Positions 8,589 through 18,183 of a DNA stretch of 64,000 nucleotides are shown piece after piece; position 1 is the first letter of the stretch, and each line of letters starts with the position of its first letter. The notes beneath the pieces are model-generated. The model searched no databases. It saw only the letters and a program-made list of their open reading frames with translations, and was not told the DNA's origin. The DNA is from Saccharomyces paradoxus (taxonomy: Eukaryota; Ascomycota; Saccharomycetes; Saccharomycetales; Saccharomycetaceae). The position numbers and the translations under genes are program-made. The DNA is taken from contig NC_047497.1 in assembly GCF_002079055.1 (NCBI RefSeq), forward strand, positions 226,001 through 290,000, given 5' to 3'.

Positions 8589-9293
8589 ATGTCCGATAAA
8601 GTTATCAATCCTCAAGTCGCATGGGCTCAAAGGTCTAGTACTACTGATCCAGAAAGAAATTATGTCTTAATCACTGTGTCAATTGCAGACTGTGACGCCC
8701 CTGAGTTAACCATTAAGCCAACTTACATTGAATTAAAGGCTCAATCAAAGCCTCATGTTGGTGATGAAATTGTTCATCATTATCAACTACACATTGATTT
8801 ATACAAGGAGATTATACCTGAAAAAACAATGCATAAAGTTGCTAATGGCCAACACTATTTCTTGAAATTGTACAAGAAGGATCTAGAATCTGAATACTGG
8901 CCACGTTTGACAAAGGAAAAGGTGAAGTATCCATATATCAAAACCGATTTCGATAAATGGGTTGATGAAGATGAACAAGATGAAGTTGAAGCTGAAGGTA
9001 ATGATGCCGCCCAAGGAATGGATTTCAGCCAAATGATGGGTGGTGCTGGAGGTGCTGGAGGTGCCGGTGGCATGGACTTCAGCCAAATGATGGGTGGTGC
9101 CGGAGGTGCTGGAGGTGCCGGTGGCATGGACTTCAGCCAAATGATGGGTGGTGCCGGTGGCGCTGGTTCTCCAGATATGGCTCAATTGCAACAATTATTG
9201 GCCCAAAGTGGTGGCAATTTGAATATGGGAGATTTTAAAGAAAATGATGAAGAGGATGAGGAAGAGGAAATAGAACCGGAGGTGAAAGCTTAA
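8589..9293 (+). CDS. SBA1: SBA1, p23 co-chaperone of Hsp90
   Basis: 234 residues from ATG 8589. Residues ~8-125 form the CS/p23 beta-sandwich that binds the closed Hsp90 dimer, slows ATP hydrolysis and stabilises client complexes; the conserved WPRLTKEK segment is near residue 109. An acidic linker is followed by tandem MDFSQMMGGAGGAGGAGG units: two full 18-residue copies (residues 144-161 and 162-179) and one partial copy (from 180). The tail is very acidic (EEDEEEEIEPEVKA). The S. cerevisiae protein is about 216 residues, so this allele carries one extra 18-residue unit. The protein is cytosolic and nuclear. Confidence 0.96.
   Translation: MSDKVINPQVAWAQRSSTTDPERNYVLITVSIADCDAPELTIKPTYIELKAQSKPHVGDEIVHHYQLHIDLYKEIIPEKTMHKVANGQHYFLKLYKKDLESEYWPRLTKEKVKYPYIKTDFDKWVDEDEQDEVEAEGNDAAQGMDFSQMMGGAGGAGGAGGMDFSQMMGGAGGAGGAGGMDFSQMMGGAGGAGSPDMAQLQQLLAQSGGNLNMGDFKENDEEDEEEEIEPEVKA
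9018..9167 (+). repeat. 54-bp tandem repeat within SBA1
   Basis: Units start at 9018, 9072 and 9126; the first two are 54 bp and the third is cut to 42 bp. Units 1 and 2 differ at only two synonymous positions, so the duplication or its homogenisation is recent. The array encodes the Gly/Ala/Met linker of Sba1. Confidence 0.95.
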
Positions 9294-9652
9294 AAAGGAG
9301 AAGCGAATCAACTTGAAGAACAAGAATGAGTAATCTAGAATAAAAGACGAAAATATGTGCTTTACATGACTCGTTACTTGTTTGTTGTCTTCTATGTAAT
9401 TAAATATTATGGTACTAATAAAAATATTTTTATTCGTAACTATATTTGCTGTATAGTGTACATTGTCGGGAAGACGGCAGTACGCAGATAGAAGCTATAA
9501 TAGATGCAAAACAGAAAGGCGGAATGTGGTGTTACTAATGTCGAGTAACGAAACTGTATATTATATTTTAGAACAATTTCTATATGCTGAGTGATTGTCA
9601 AGTGTGAGGAATAAGGAAGAAAACGAAAACAATTTCCATCAGTGGGCATTAT
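9294..9652. other. Convergent SBA1/PRR1 3' region
   Basis: 359 bp between two converging genes. It is AT-rich, with likely 3'-end signals such as the TA-rich run around 9400-9440. No credible gene or repeat is seen. Confidence 0.6.
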
Positions 9653-11209
9653 TCAAGAAAAATCCAAAGTATCAACGATCGTTTTAACGAACGGGGACCC
9701 GTAGATTTCATTAATCGACCAACGTTGGTTCTTTCTTGTTAGCGTATTCTCCACGATCTGTTTCCCCACATTAGTATCGTCATCACTTAACCGGTACCAT
9801 CTCCAGTCAAACCTAGCAATGCGGTGTGACGTAGCTCTGCTACGCTGTCTCGCTGAAGCGTTTGGAGGAGGGTCAAATGGTAATCTATCCTCAAACAAAC
9901 TGTATAGTATGACACCTAAGGCCCACGTGTCACTTAAATGGCCATCGTACGGAACTCCCATGAGGATTTCTGGAGAGACATAGTCCTCTGATCCACATCT
10001 TGCCGTACACATCTCATTGTTCTCAATCCTTTTACAGAGACCAAAATCTGCTAACTCAATGAAATTTTGCTTGTGGTAAATGGGTGAATCCCTAAAGCTA
10101 TTGATATCATCAAAACTATATTTTAGCAATATATTCTCTAACTTTAAGTCGCGATGAATGATACTGTTTCCGTGCAAATATTTTACTGCCAGTACTAATT
10201 CTGCAAAAATTCTTTGGATCAGCCACGCTTCTAACCTACCATTACGGGCCATGACGGCAGCTAATAAGTCTCCAGCAGGACAATAAGACATAATCATATC
10301 ACAAGGCGGCAGAGCTCTTGGGGTTTTTTTAATGAAATCGCGTAGAGGTTTTTTGCTAGTAACAAAGATTGGATTATTAATTCCAAGTAGTTTAACTATG
10401 CATGGATGATTTAATGATTTTAGTACCTGCAGTTCCCTTGTCAGAGAATTTTCCAAACGGGACAAGGTTTCTTTATATCGTAACGACGTGTTGATTTGTT
10501 CAACATTTAATAATTCCTCAGGATATTTGAGTCGTTTAACGGCCACTTGCTTCAATCTAGAATTACTTTGGTCTATCAGTTCATATAAAAGCACATTGCT
10601 AAAGTTTCCTGAACCAATCGGTCTGACCTTTTTCCATAATAACGGCCGATCCCAATGGTCTAAAAGGAAGCCCTGAAGTATATCGTCATCATGCTTTTCT
10701 GTAAGACCATCACTTTCAGGCAAATAGGGTTCTTTCGTGCAGTTATCACTTTCGACTGAATCAGTTACTGAAGCCTCTTCGGTGACTGTCGGTAGGGAAA
10801 CAACCCTTTGGGGGGATAAATTAGCTGGTGCGATAAGTTCAGAAACAACTCTTTGGTTTGGTTGTGCAGCAGAAAGCATATCATCCAATAACCGTGCATG
10901 GCTTCGTCTTTTAGGTATATTTAATGAAGACTGGTCAATGGGCGACATAGACAGATTCCCTGGGGATAACGGAGTGTAGGTCATCGGTGTAGGTAACGTT
11001 TGAACATTTTCAAAGGTTGGAATAGATACAGTCAAAGGTGTACTATGAGAATCACTAGTAGCCACCTCAACGGACGCTATTTTTTGATTTTCCTCACCAT
11101 TTTCATTAGTCAATGCCTTTTCCTGTTGATTGCCAGTGGATGCGGGAAATCCACCTTGTTTCAACCGAGGAGTCTTTGGTTGCGAATATATACTACTATA
11201 TTCATCCAT
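9653..11209 (-). CDS. PRR1: PRR1, serine/threonine protein kinase (pheromone response)
   Basis: 518 residues from ATG 11209 (MDEYSS), the known length; the frame extends two codons further only through a TTG. The N-terminal ~190 residues are Ser/Thr/Pro-rich and disordered. The kinase domain spans about 192-510: glycine loop GSGNFSNV at 199-206, Lys225 in AVKR, catalytic loop HRDLKLEN with Asp354, DFG at 388-390, and SPEI. Every catalytic residue is present, so it should be active. Prr1 is described as a negative regulator of the mating pheromone MAP-kinase pathway. Large inserts between the catalytic loop and DFG are typical of this NPR/HAL-type fungal kinase group. Confidence 0.95.
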   Translation of the reverse strand: MDEYSSIYSQPKTPRLKQGGFPASTGNQQEKALTNENGEENQKIASVEVATSDSHSTPLTVSIPTFENVQTLPTPMTYTPLSPGNLSMSPIDQSSLNIPKRRSHARLLDDMLSAAQPNQRVVSELIAPANLSPQRVVSLPTVTEEASVTDSVESDNCTKEPYLPESDGLTEKHDDDILQGFLLDHWDRPLLWKKVRPIGSGNFSNVLLYELIDQSNSRLKQVAVKRLKYPEELLNVEQINTSLRYKETLSRLENSLTRELQVLKSLNHPCIVKLLGINNPIFVTSKKPLRDFIKKTPRALPPCDMIMSYCPAGDLLAAVMARNGRLEAWLIQRIFAELVLAVKYLHGNSIIHRDLKLENILLKYSFDDINSFRDSPIYHKQNFIELADFGLCKRIENNEMCTARCGSEDYVSPEILMGVPYDGHLSDTWALGVILYSLFEDRLPFDPPPNASARQRSRATSHRIARFDWRWYRLSDDDTNVGKQIVENTLTRKNQRWSINEIYGSPFVKTIVDTLDFS

Positions 11210-11669
11210 TGCCAATATAAGCTGACTGCAGTTGCGAATATGGATTAATTCGAAGGGTAGATGTGATATTTGGGTTTACTACCTCAAAAATATACTTGTT
11301 TAATTGTGCAAAAAAAGAAAAATGATAAAGAACACACCCCGCGTTGAAAGATTACGATTAAAAAACTTTCTATGCTTACGAATAACGTTCCATAAGAGGA
11401 TTGAGCGCTCAGCCTTCTCAGTTCATTTACTCGAATGTATTTTACTTTACCCTTTTCGTCTGCCAATCTATCTCTATGTGAAAAATGAAAATCCAAAAAA
11501 AAAAAAGGCTGCCGTATTCTGTAGCGCAACGCGAAACACTAATAACCAAGCAAGTACTCTCTGTAAAATAGTGTAACAATATCTTGGATGACCAAGAGTC
11601 GCATTTAGCTACGTATGTTCGGATAATCTACAAAAATGATTACGTATCTAACATTCTCCTCGCTCCCCA
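11210..11669. other. PRR1 promoter / APN1 3' region
   Basis: 460 bp separating tandem leftward genes. A poly(A) run near 11493-11506 could be a nucleosome-poor stretch of the PRR1 promoter. No credible ORF or RNA gene is seen. Confidence 0.55.
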
Positions 11670-12773
11670 TTATTCTTTCTTGGTCTTTCTCTTCTTCGTC
11701 ATTTGAGACAAGATATCATTATCGCCTGGTTCTACGGTTGCTTTCTTTCTCTTGCTGGCGCCAGCTCGCTTCTTTTGCTTGACCTCAAACTTGTCTAATT
11801 GTTCCTTACGTGATTTAGCACCTAACTTCTGCAGCGTCTTATTTTTTTCTACATACTCCTTGTCTTTTAACAATTCATTCTCGCTCTTGGATTCCAACCA
11901 CTCCAAAAGTTTAATTTCATTACCGTAGCCTTCATCATTCTCGTATGGAGTCTCCAAGACAATAGGGATACCCTGCAGATATTCGGAATGTGCAATCATT
12001 CTAAATACATCTATACCTAAGTAACCTTGACCCAAGCGTTCATGTAAATCTCTATTTGCTCCTAGAGGAGCCTTGGAATCATTTAAGTGAACAGCACTAA
12101 GATATTTGAACCCTATTACATCATCAAACTCTTTCCAGAAATTGTTAAACGCCTCAGTAGTGCTGATATCGTATCCTGCCGCAAATGTATGGCACGTATC
12201 TATGCAAACTCCGATTCTTGATTTATCTTCAATCATTCCAATAACTTCCTTCAAATCTACTAATGAACTTCCTACCAGGTTTCCGGTACCAGCCATATTT
12301 TCTAATACGATTTTAACAAATTTCGTCTCTTTAATGGCTTTGTTCAAATATGAGGCTAGTTGTTTTAACTGCAATTGATGGTCGCCTTTCAAAGTAGAAC
12401 CTGGATGTAAGTTATATAGGCCGACACCTAGTTGCTCACATCTGTTCAAATCGTCCATAAAGGATTCATAACTCTTTTCTGCCTTTTCCTTATCCGGATT
12501 AGCCAAATTAATAAAATACTGGCCATGCGGTAAGACGTCAGTTAACGGATTATAGTTGTAAGTTTCACAATTCTTTTTAAATTTATTTACTTCCTCCTGT
12601 GTATACTGTGGGGAAACCCACTTCCTTGGGGATTTTAAAAACATGGCAAATGAATTACAACCAGTGTTAAATGCATTGGTCACACTATTGGAAATCCCAC
12701 CGGCACCTGACATGTGCGCACCAAATTTGTATTTTGAGACAGCGGACCTAACAAAGCTAGATGTCGAGGGCAT
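11670..12773 (-). CDS. APN1: APN1, major apurinic/apyrimidinic endonuclease (endonuclease IV family)
   Basis: 367 residues, family length. The TIM-barrel endonuclease IV core spans about 15-300 with all nine metal ligands in place: His83, His123, Glu158, Asp192, His195 (CIDTCH), His229 (AVHLND), Asp242, His244 (RDLH) and Glu274 (VLETPY). It incises DNA 5' of abasic sites and removes blocked 3' ends during base-excision repair, using three zinc ions. Residues ~310-367 are a basic tail with NLS-like clusters (KQKKR, KRKK, KKRKTKKE) that send it to the nucleus. Its neighbour RAD27 acts in the same long-patch repair route, although adjacency in yeast need not be functional. Confidence 0.98.
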   Translation of the reverse strand: MPSTSSFVRSAVSKYKFGAHMSGAGGISNSVTNAFNTGCNSFAMFLKSPRKWVSPQYTQEEVNKFKKNCETYNYNPLTDVLPHGQYFINLANPDKEKAEKSYESFMDDLNRCEQLGVGLYNLHPGSTLKGDHQLQLKQLASYLNKAIKETKFVKIVLENMAGTGNLVGSSLVDLKEVIGMIEDKSRIGVCIDTCHTFAAGYDISTTEAFNNFWKEFDDVIGFKYLSAVHLNDSKAPLGANRDLHERLGQGYLGIDVFRMIAHSEYLQGIPIVLETPYENDEGYGNEIKLLEWLESKSENELLKDKEYVEKNKTLQKLGAKSRKEQLDKFEVKQKKRAGASKRKKATVEPGDNDILSQMTKKRKTKKE

Positions 12774-13048
12774 TGCGATGGTTCTGGTATACTAAAAAGT
12801 TATTAATGTTGTGTCTTTCTCTTCTTATTTAGGGTTTATCTTCCTACATTTGCAATAATTTACAACATGTAAAGGAAAGAAGAAAAAGGAACCAGGTAAG
12901 AAATGAAAAATTCCACATTCAAGTTTCCAGAAAAAACTGACCAAAAAAAGAGGAGAAGTATAGATGAAAAAGTTCGTGTATATTAATATCTATGTTTACA
13001 TATATGCCAAGGAGAAGGAATAAAAGAAGAAAGTCGAAAAAGATCACC

Positions 13049-14197
13049 TCATCTTCTCCCCTTTGTGACTTTATTTTTATTTTTGTTTAATTTTTTGTTT
13101 TCTTGTGCTCTTTTCGCCGCAGCAGCCAATTGTTCCTTTGTTTTAGGCACTACTTGGAAGAACCCATCTAATCTACCCTGAATGCCAGATTTCAAGCCTT
13201 TTTTTAATCTTGCTATGCCAGACTTTACTCTTTCTTCACTAAATTTCTTATCATCGCATAAATACTCAATTAGTTCCTTCTCTTTTGGTGGCGACCATTT
13301 CAGGTTTACTTCGTTACCATCTATAACTTCAGGGTCAAGAAATAGCATTCTTGCCTGTTTGTAAGGCCAGCCTTCTGGAATTTTCCACTTGGTGTTATTT
13401 GCCTCGCCAGATTCAATAAATTCTACGATTTTTTCGATGGACCCATGCGTTTTTATCAATTTCAAAGCAGTCACCGGGCCAACACCTCTAATGCTTTCAC
13501 AGTAGTCACAACCAAGCATTATACAAAGGTCAACAAATTGCTCTATGGTCAAGTCGAGGCCTCTCAATACTAATTCCGTATCTATTTCGTGAATCGGTTC
13601 TTTCTTGGCCTCTGAAAAAGTTAAATGTCTCAGCAAGAAGGGTGTTCTATAACAAAGTGTGTCCATATCTTCACTTGCTGCAGCATATACCTTTCCCTTC
13701 TTTGCCAACTCAGCACATTGAGCCTCAGCTTCCGTTGGCGCTATTATATATGGGATGCCCATTAATTCCAGTAATTTTTGGGCTTCTTCATTATGTTCTT
13801 TTGAGACCTTCACCAACCTTCTTTCTTGCTTCATTTTTTCCAATTCGGTTGTTGCCTCTGCCAGTTTTTTTTCAGTTTCCACTCTTCTCGAAGACCGCTT
13901 TGTCAACTCATGAGATTTCAAATCTGGAGGCTTACCATCGAAGACATAACAAGGCTTGATACCGTTATCGATCATTCTCAATGTTCTATAAAACATACCC
14001 ATCAAATGTGATGTGGTTTCACCGGCTTCGTTGGTCAACTGCCCACCATCTTGCTGTCTTACAGCAATTAAAAACTGGTATAGAGACATAGAAGCATCGA
14101 TGGCCACTTTTCTACCAAAGAAGCTTTTGATATCGCTTTTCCTGATGGCAGAGGGCACATGCTCCGATATAATTGCATTCAAGCCTTTAATACCCAT
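13049..14197 (-). CDS. RAD27: RAD27 (FEN1), flap endonuclease
   Basis: 382 residues, identical in length to the S. cerevisiae enzyme. Order: XPG N-domain (1-~107) with Asp34 and Asp87; helical arch; XPG I-domain with Glu156/Glu158 (TEAEAQ) and Asp177/Asp179 (SEDMDT); helix-hairpin-helix around [16 protein letters not shown]-binding PIP box QGRLDGFF at 340-347; basic tail. It removes 5' flaps from Okazaki fragments and in long-patch base-excision repair. Two MCB boxes at 14319 and 14371 explain the known G1/S peak. All catalytic acids are present. Confidence 0.98.
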   Translation of the reverse strand: MGIKGLNAIISEHVPSAIRKSDIKSFFGRKVAIDASMSLYQFLIAVRQQDGGQLTNEAGETTSHLMGMFYRTLRMIDNGIKPCYVFDGKPPDLKSHELTKRSSRRVETEKKLAEATTELEKMKQERRLVKVSKEHNEEAQKLLELMGIPYIIAPTEAEAQCAELAKKGKVYAAASEDMDTLCYRTPFLLRHLTFSEAKKEPIHEIDTELVLRGLDLTIEQFVDLCIMLGCDYCESIRGVGPVTALKLIKTHGSIEKIVEFIESGEANNTKWKIPEGWPYKQARMLFLDPEVIDGNEVNLKWSPPKEKELIEYLCDDKKFSEERVKSGIARLKKGLKSGIQGRLDGFFQVVPKTKEQLAAAAKRAQENKKLNKNKNKVTKGRR

Positions 14198-14318
14198 ATT
14201 TTTTCTTCTGACGTCTTATCCTATCCTTTATCCAATTCTGCTGACAAAGCTTCTCATCTGTGTATATAAGGAAGAATACCTCATTGAAATACTCCAAAAC
14301 CTTTATTTGCGCGATGTG

Positions 14319-14324
14319 ACGCGT
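14319..14324. promoter_or_regulatory. MCB element (ACGCGT), RAD27 promoter
   Basis: Perfect palindromic MluI cell-cycle box 122 bp upstream of the RAD27 ATG, embedded in GACGCGTCGCG. It is the binding motif of MBF (Mbp1-Swi6), which drives G1/S transcription. Confidence 0.8.
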
Positions 14325-14370
14325 CGCGTTCCTAACAAGAAAAAAATACGTCAGTGGATAGAGATATCAA

Positions 14371-14376
14371 ACGCGT
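14371..14376. promoter_or_regulatory. Second MCB element (ACGCGT), RAD27 promoter
   Basis: Perfect ACGCGT 174 bp upstream of the RAD27 ATG and 52 bp from the first box. Paired MCBs are usual for MBF targets of the replication machinery. Confidence 0.8.
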
Positions 14377-14545
14377 TAAAAGGATCTGCAGTTACAGTAA
14401 GTTAACAAGCGTTGGTAAATTGGTCCCTAATATCAATGTAGCCAGTTGATACCAATTATTTCCATAGCCAAGCTGATGGAACAACACTAGCCTTTCTATC
14501 ATAATTTACCTGCCGGGTGCCCAATCGGGTGTCTCATAACTACAA

Positions 14546-14559
14546 ATCACTTATAACGA
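14546..14559 (+). promoter_or_regulatory. Abf1 binding site in the ABF1 promoter
   Basis: ATCACTTATAACGA matches RTCAYTNNNNACGW at every defined position, about 312 bp before the ABF1 ATG. It fits autoregulation of ABF1. Confidence 0.75.
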
Positions 14560-14870
14560 TGTTTTTTTAGCCGGGTACTAGCCTTACCTTTTTTTTCGCT
14601 TCTTTTTTTCGTGAAAAACGAAAAGTGGCAAGCAAACTTATATCACTTTCTACTTCTTCCTCTGTTCTTTTTGTTTATTGGCAATAGCCACTATCACATC
14701 CCCATTAACGAAAGTCACCAAAGTGTGTCATTTAATACTACAGTCAGTGACAGCATTTTGTTTAGATCTAAGCTGGAGAGGACTATTAACTGCTACGCCT
14801 CTAATACGTTATCTGTGATCCTGGTTCACTAAGGGACGTTTCAAAACACCACTTTAGCAATTTTACAAGG

Positions 14871-17066
14871 ATGGACAAGTTAGTCGTGAATTACTATGAA
14901 TACAAGCACCCTATAATTAATAAAGACCTAGCCATTGGAGCCCATGGGGGCAAGAAATTCCCCACTTTGGGTGCTTGGTATGACGTTATTAATGAGTATG
15001 AATTTCAGACGCGTTGCCCTATTATTTTAAAGAATTCCCATAGGAATAAACATTTTACATTTGCCTGTCACTTGAAAAACTGTCCGTTCAAAGTCTTGCT
15101 GAGCTATGCTGGTAATGCTACATCCTCAGAAACTTCATCTCCTTCTGCTAATAATAACACGAACCCTTCGGGTACTCCTGATCATATTCACCATCATGGC
15201 GACAATATGAACAACGAGGACAATAATAATAACAATGGCAATAATAAAGTCAGTAATGACAGCAAACTTGACTTCGTTACAGATGATCTTGAATATCATC
15301 TGGCGAACACTCATCCGGACGATGCTAATGATAAAGTGGAGTCGAGAAATAATGAAGTGAGTGGGAACAATGACGATGATGGTGATGATAACAACATTTT
15401 TAAACAGCAAGATGTTACCATCAAGCACGATGCTGAAGATGATTCAAGAAATAAATCCTCTATTGATCAAGGATTAGAAGAAGCAAACGGTTCTGCTACT
15501 GGAAATGACAATAGTAACCACCATCACAACGACGAGGATGACGTCCATACCCAGATGACAAAAAACTATTCCGACGTAGTGAACGATGAAGACATCAACG
15601 TTGCCATTGCTAATGCTGTTGCCAACGTGGATTCTCAATCAAACAATAAGCATGATGGCAAAGATGATGATGCCCCTAATAACAATGATGCCCACGACAA
15701 TGATAATAATAATGATCACAACAACAACAACAACAATAACAACAACAACGTTGGAAGCCATGGCGTTTCATCCCACTCACCTTCCTCTATACGAGACACT
15801 TCTATGAATTTGGACGTCTTTGATTCTGCTACCGATGATATACCGGGCCCATTCGTCGTGACCAAAATTGAGCCTTACCATAGTCATCCACTAGAAGATA
15901 ACCTGTCACTAGGGAAATTTATTCTAACAAAGATTCCCAAGATTTTACAAAACGATTTGAAGTTTGATCAAATACTAGAAAGCTCTTACAACAATTCTAA
16001 CCACACAGTGAGTAAATTTAAAGTTTCTCATTACGTGGAAGAGTCCGGTCTTTTAGACATTTTGATGCAAAGATATGGGTTAACGGCTGAGGATTTTGAA
16101 AAAAGGCTACTGTCTCAAATCGCCAGACGTATAACTACGTATAAAGCCAGATTTGTTTTGAAAAAGAAAAAAATGGGCGAATATAATGACCTACAACCTT
16201 CTTCATCTTCCAATAACAGCAATAACAACGATGATGAGCTATCTAACACAAATATGAGAAATAATCCTATCGACTACACCAAACATCAGGAAATCTCAAG
16301 TGCGGGGGCCTCGTCGAACACAGCCAAGAATGAAAATAATAACAAGAATGACAATAATGATGATAATAACAGCAACAATAATAATGACACCTCGAATTTA
16401 ATAGAAAGTGTACTAGATAAAACATCTAGCCACCGTTACCCACCCAAGAAGATACCAAGTGTTAATAAATGGAGCAAACCAGATCAAATAACTCATTCGG
16501 ATGTGTCCATGGTTGGACTAGATGAATCAAATGATGGCGGTAATGAAAATGTTCACCCAACCTTAGCCGAAGTAGACGCTCAAGAAGCTCGTGAAACTGC
16601 TCAGTTGGCCATAGACAAGATCAATTCTTACAAGAGATCCATTGATGATAAGAACGGTGATGACCATAACAATCCGTCGAGAAATGTGGTAGATGAAAAC
16701 CTGATCAGTGATATGGATTCAGAAGATGCTCACAAGTCTAAGAGACAACACTTATCGGATATCACGCTGGAAGAGAGAAATGAAGACGACAAACTGCCAC
16801 ATGAAGTGGCGGAACAGTTGAGGTTGTTGTCATCGCATTTGAAAGAGGTAGAGAATCTACACCAGAACAATGATGATGACGTAGACGACGTGATGGTGGA
16901 TGTAGATGTTGAAGCGCAATATAATAAGAACCCAACTCACCATCATAATAGTCACCATAGCCAACCTCATCACGATGAAGAAGATGTCGCTGGACTGATG
17001 AGGAAAGCCCATGATGAAGAAGACCTTTCTGATGAAAACATCCAACCTGAATTAAGAGGCCAATAG
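14871..17066 (+). CDS. ABF1: ABF1, ARS-binding factor / general regulatory factor
   Basis: 731 residues, same length as S. cerevisiae. The N-terminal zinc-binding motif uses Cys49, His57, Cys66 and Cys71, an unusual arrangement that forms half of a bipartite DNA-binding domain. A long Asn/Asp/His-rich linker (~85-310) follows; then the second DNA-binding part (~323-500), with conserved FVVTKIEPYHSHPL and DLKFDQILESSYNN segments. The C-terminal activation/replication region (~600-731) contains SKRQHLSDITLEER and acidic stretches. The protein binds RTCAYTNNNNACGW at promoters, replication origins and silencers and positions nucleosomes. The extreme Asn/His content comes from AAY and CAY repeats that vary between strains. 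Confidence 0.98.
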   Translation: MDKLVVNYYEYKHPIINKDLAIGAHGGKKFPTLGAWYDVINEYEFQTRCPIILKNSHRNKHFTFACHLKNCPFKVLLSYAGNATSSETSSPSANNNTNPSGTPDHIHHHGDNMNNEDNNNNNGNNKVSNDSKLDFVTDDLEYHLANTHPDDANDKVESRNNEVSGNNDDDGDDNNIFKQQDVTIKHDAEDDSRNKSSIDQGLEEANGSATGNDNSNHHHNDEDDVHTQMTKNYSDVVNDEDINVAIANAVANVDSQSNNKHDGKDDDAPNNNDAHDNDNNNDHNNNNNNNNNNVGSHGVSSHSPSSIRDTSMNLDVFDSATDDIPGPFVVTKIEPYHSHPLEDNLSLGKFILTKIPKILQNDLKFDQILESSYNNSNHTVSKFKVSHYVEESGLLDILMQRYGLTAEDFEKRLLSQIARRITTYKARFVLKKKKMGEYNDLQPSSSSNNSNNNDDELSNTNMRNNPIDYTKHQEISSAGASSNTAKNENNNKNDNNDDNNSNNNNDTSNLIESVLDKTSSHRYPPKKIPSVNKWSKPDQITHSDVSMVGLDESNDGGNENVHPTLAEVDAQEARETAQLAIDKINSYKRSIDDKNGDDHNNPSRNVVDENLISDMDSEDAHKSKRQHLSDITLEERNEDDKLPHEVAEQLRLLSSHLKEVENLHQNNDDDVDDVMVDVDVEAQYNKNPTHHHNSHHSQPHHDEEDVAGLMRKAHDEEDLSDENIQPELRGQ

Positions 17067-17241
17067 TTACCCAGTTGGGGAGGCGAGCTGTTTTTCTCAT
17101 GTTTCTTTTGTTTATTCACTTTTTCCTATACTTTCTCTTTTCTATTGAAATATATATTTTATCTTATGTATGTTTTTTGTATTATAAAGAGACAAAGTTT
17201 CGTTTTGTCATTTTTCTTTTGTTTTTGATTACGTATTAATT

Positions 17242-18183
17242 TCAATTCAAATTTTTGTTCAGATAGTCAGCGAAAAGGGGACCGATTCTACCCTGATCTA
17301 TATCTCTTAGTTTGTTAAAGTTAATAAATTGTCTCTTCAACCTTTGCAATTGCGCTAAAGTGACGACGTTACCAATAGGTAGGTCTACGAAAAAGCAACC
17401 ATCATCATTAATATCGGTAATGCCTTCGGAAACAATGACTCTTGTTCCGTTACTTACCCCTCCAATAGAGGTCAAACTCTTGATATGGTTCATTATGGTT
17501 TTTATTATCTTGCTAGTTTCGACGTCGAGAACCTGGATGAAGTTGGACTGGGATGCAGGTTTAAGTACGGTGGCTGAATTTGGTTTTTGTAAACCCTTGC
17601 TCAATGGATCATTGTGCCCACTGCTTTTGGCCGATTTGGAAGTCTGGAAGACCACTTTACAAATATCGTCAATGTAGTCAGTTATGCTGTCCTGAGGAGT
17701 AAGAATAGCAAAGAGTGGAGAATCCCATCGGTTGTTTGAGTTAGGCTCTTCGTATCGTTGAATCAATTGGTTCAATAATTCGGTTTCCCAAGGGTTCGGG
17801 TTTGAAGTCTTATTCCACTCAAAAATAGTCTCTGGTGGACACAAAGTTTGAATTACACAAAATGTGGTAGACAAATTTTTCACCTCGCAGTGAAGTTGAT
17901 ACCGGAAACCCTTAATATAGTTCAACGAATCTACAATGACTATCTTGTTTCTGGATAGATCTCTTTTCACAGCGGAGATGATCTCCGACCTCAATTTTCT
18001 TTCATCTTGCGAAGTTATATAATCTGAATGTTTTATGCCCAGAGATTCGTCTGAATGATAAGTTATGGAATATTTACTTAATGATGGGGTCGCATCGATT
18101 CTGGATTTTAGTAGTTGCACTAAATGGTTGGCAAGCGTCGTTTTACCACTACATGGGTATCCTGTAAAAAGCACCAGTGGCAT
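17242..18183 (-). CDS. KTI12: KTI12, Elongator-associated P-loop ATPase
   Basis: 313 residues, same length as in S. cerevisiae. The N-terminal P-loop GYPCSGKT at 8-15 belongs to the KTI12/PSTK kinase-like family; YHSDESLG and VDSLNYIKGFRYQ are the other conserved NTPase motifs. The C-terminal domain (~190-313) binds tRNA and carries LPIGNVVTLAQLQRLKRQF. Kti12 supports Elongator in wobble-uridine modification of tRNA (mcm5/ncm5), and its loss gives zymocin resistance. It is convergent with ABF1, with only 175 bp between the coding ends. Confidence 0.97.
   Translation of the reverse strand: MPLVLFTGYPCSGKTTLANHLVQLLKSRIDATPSLSKYSITYHSDESLGIKHSDYITSQDERKLRSEIISAVKRDLSRNKIVIVDSLNYIKGFRYQLHCEVKNLSTTFCVIQTLCPPETIFEWNKTSNPNPWETELLNQLIQRYEEPNSNNRWDSPLFAILTPQDSITDYIDDICKVVFQTSKSAKSSGHNDPLSKGLQKPNSATVLKPASQSNFIQVLDVETSKIIKTIMNHIKSLTSIGGVSNGTRVIVSEGITDINDDGCFFVDLPIGNVVTLAQLQRLKRQFINFNKLRDIDQGRIGPLFADYLNKNLN

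Larger units (their letters stand above)
14198..14870. promoter_or_regulatory. Divergent RAD27/ABF1 promoter
   Basis: 673 bp. The RAD27-proximal side has two perfect MCB boxes. The ABF1-proximal side has a perfect Abf1 site and Reb1-like CCGGGTA at 14571-14577, plus T-rich tracts near 14590-14612. Small frames here are not credible genes. Confidence 0.7.

Noticed and set aside
14871-17066. Possible frameshift in ABF1 because of its repeats
   Set aside because: The frame is continuous over 731 codons, equal to the S. cerevisiae length, with both DNA-binding parts and C-terminus intact.
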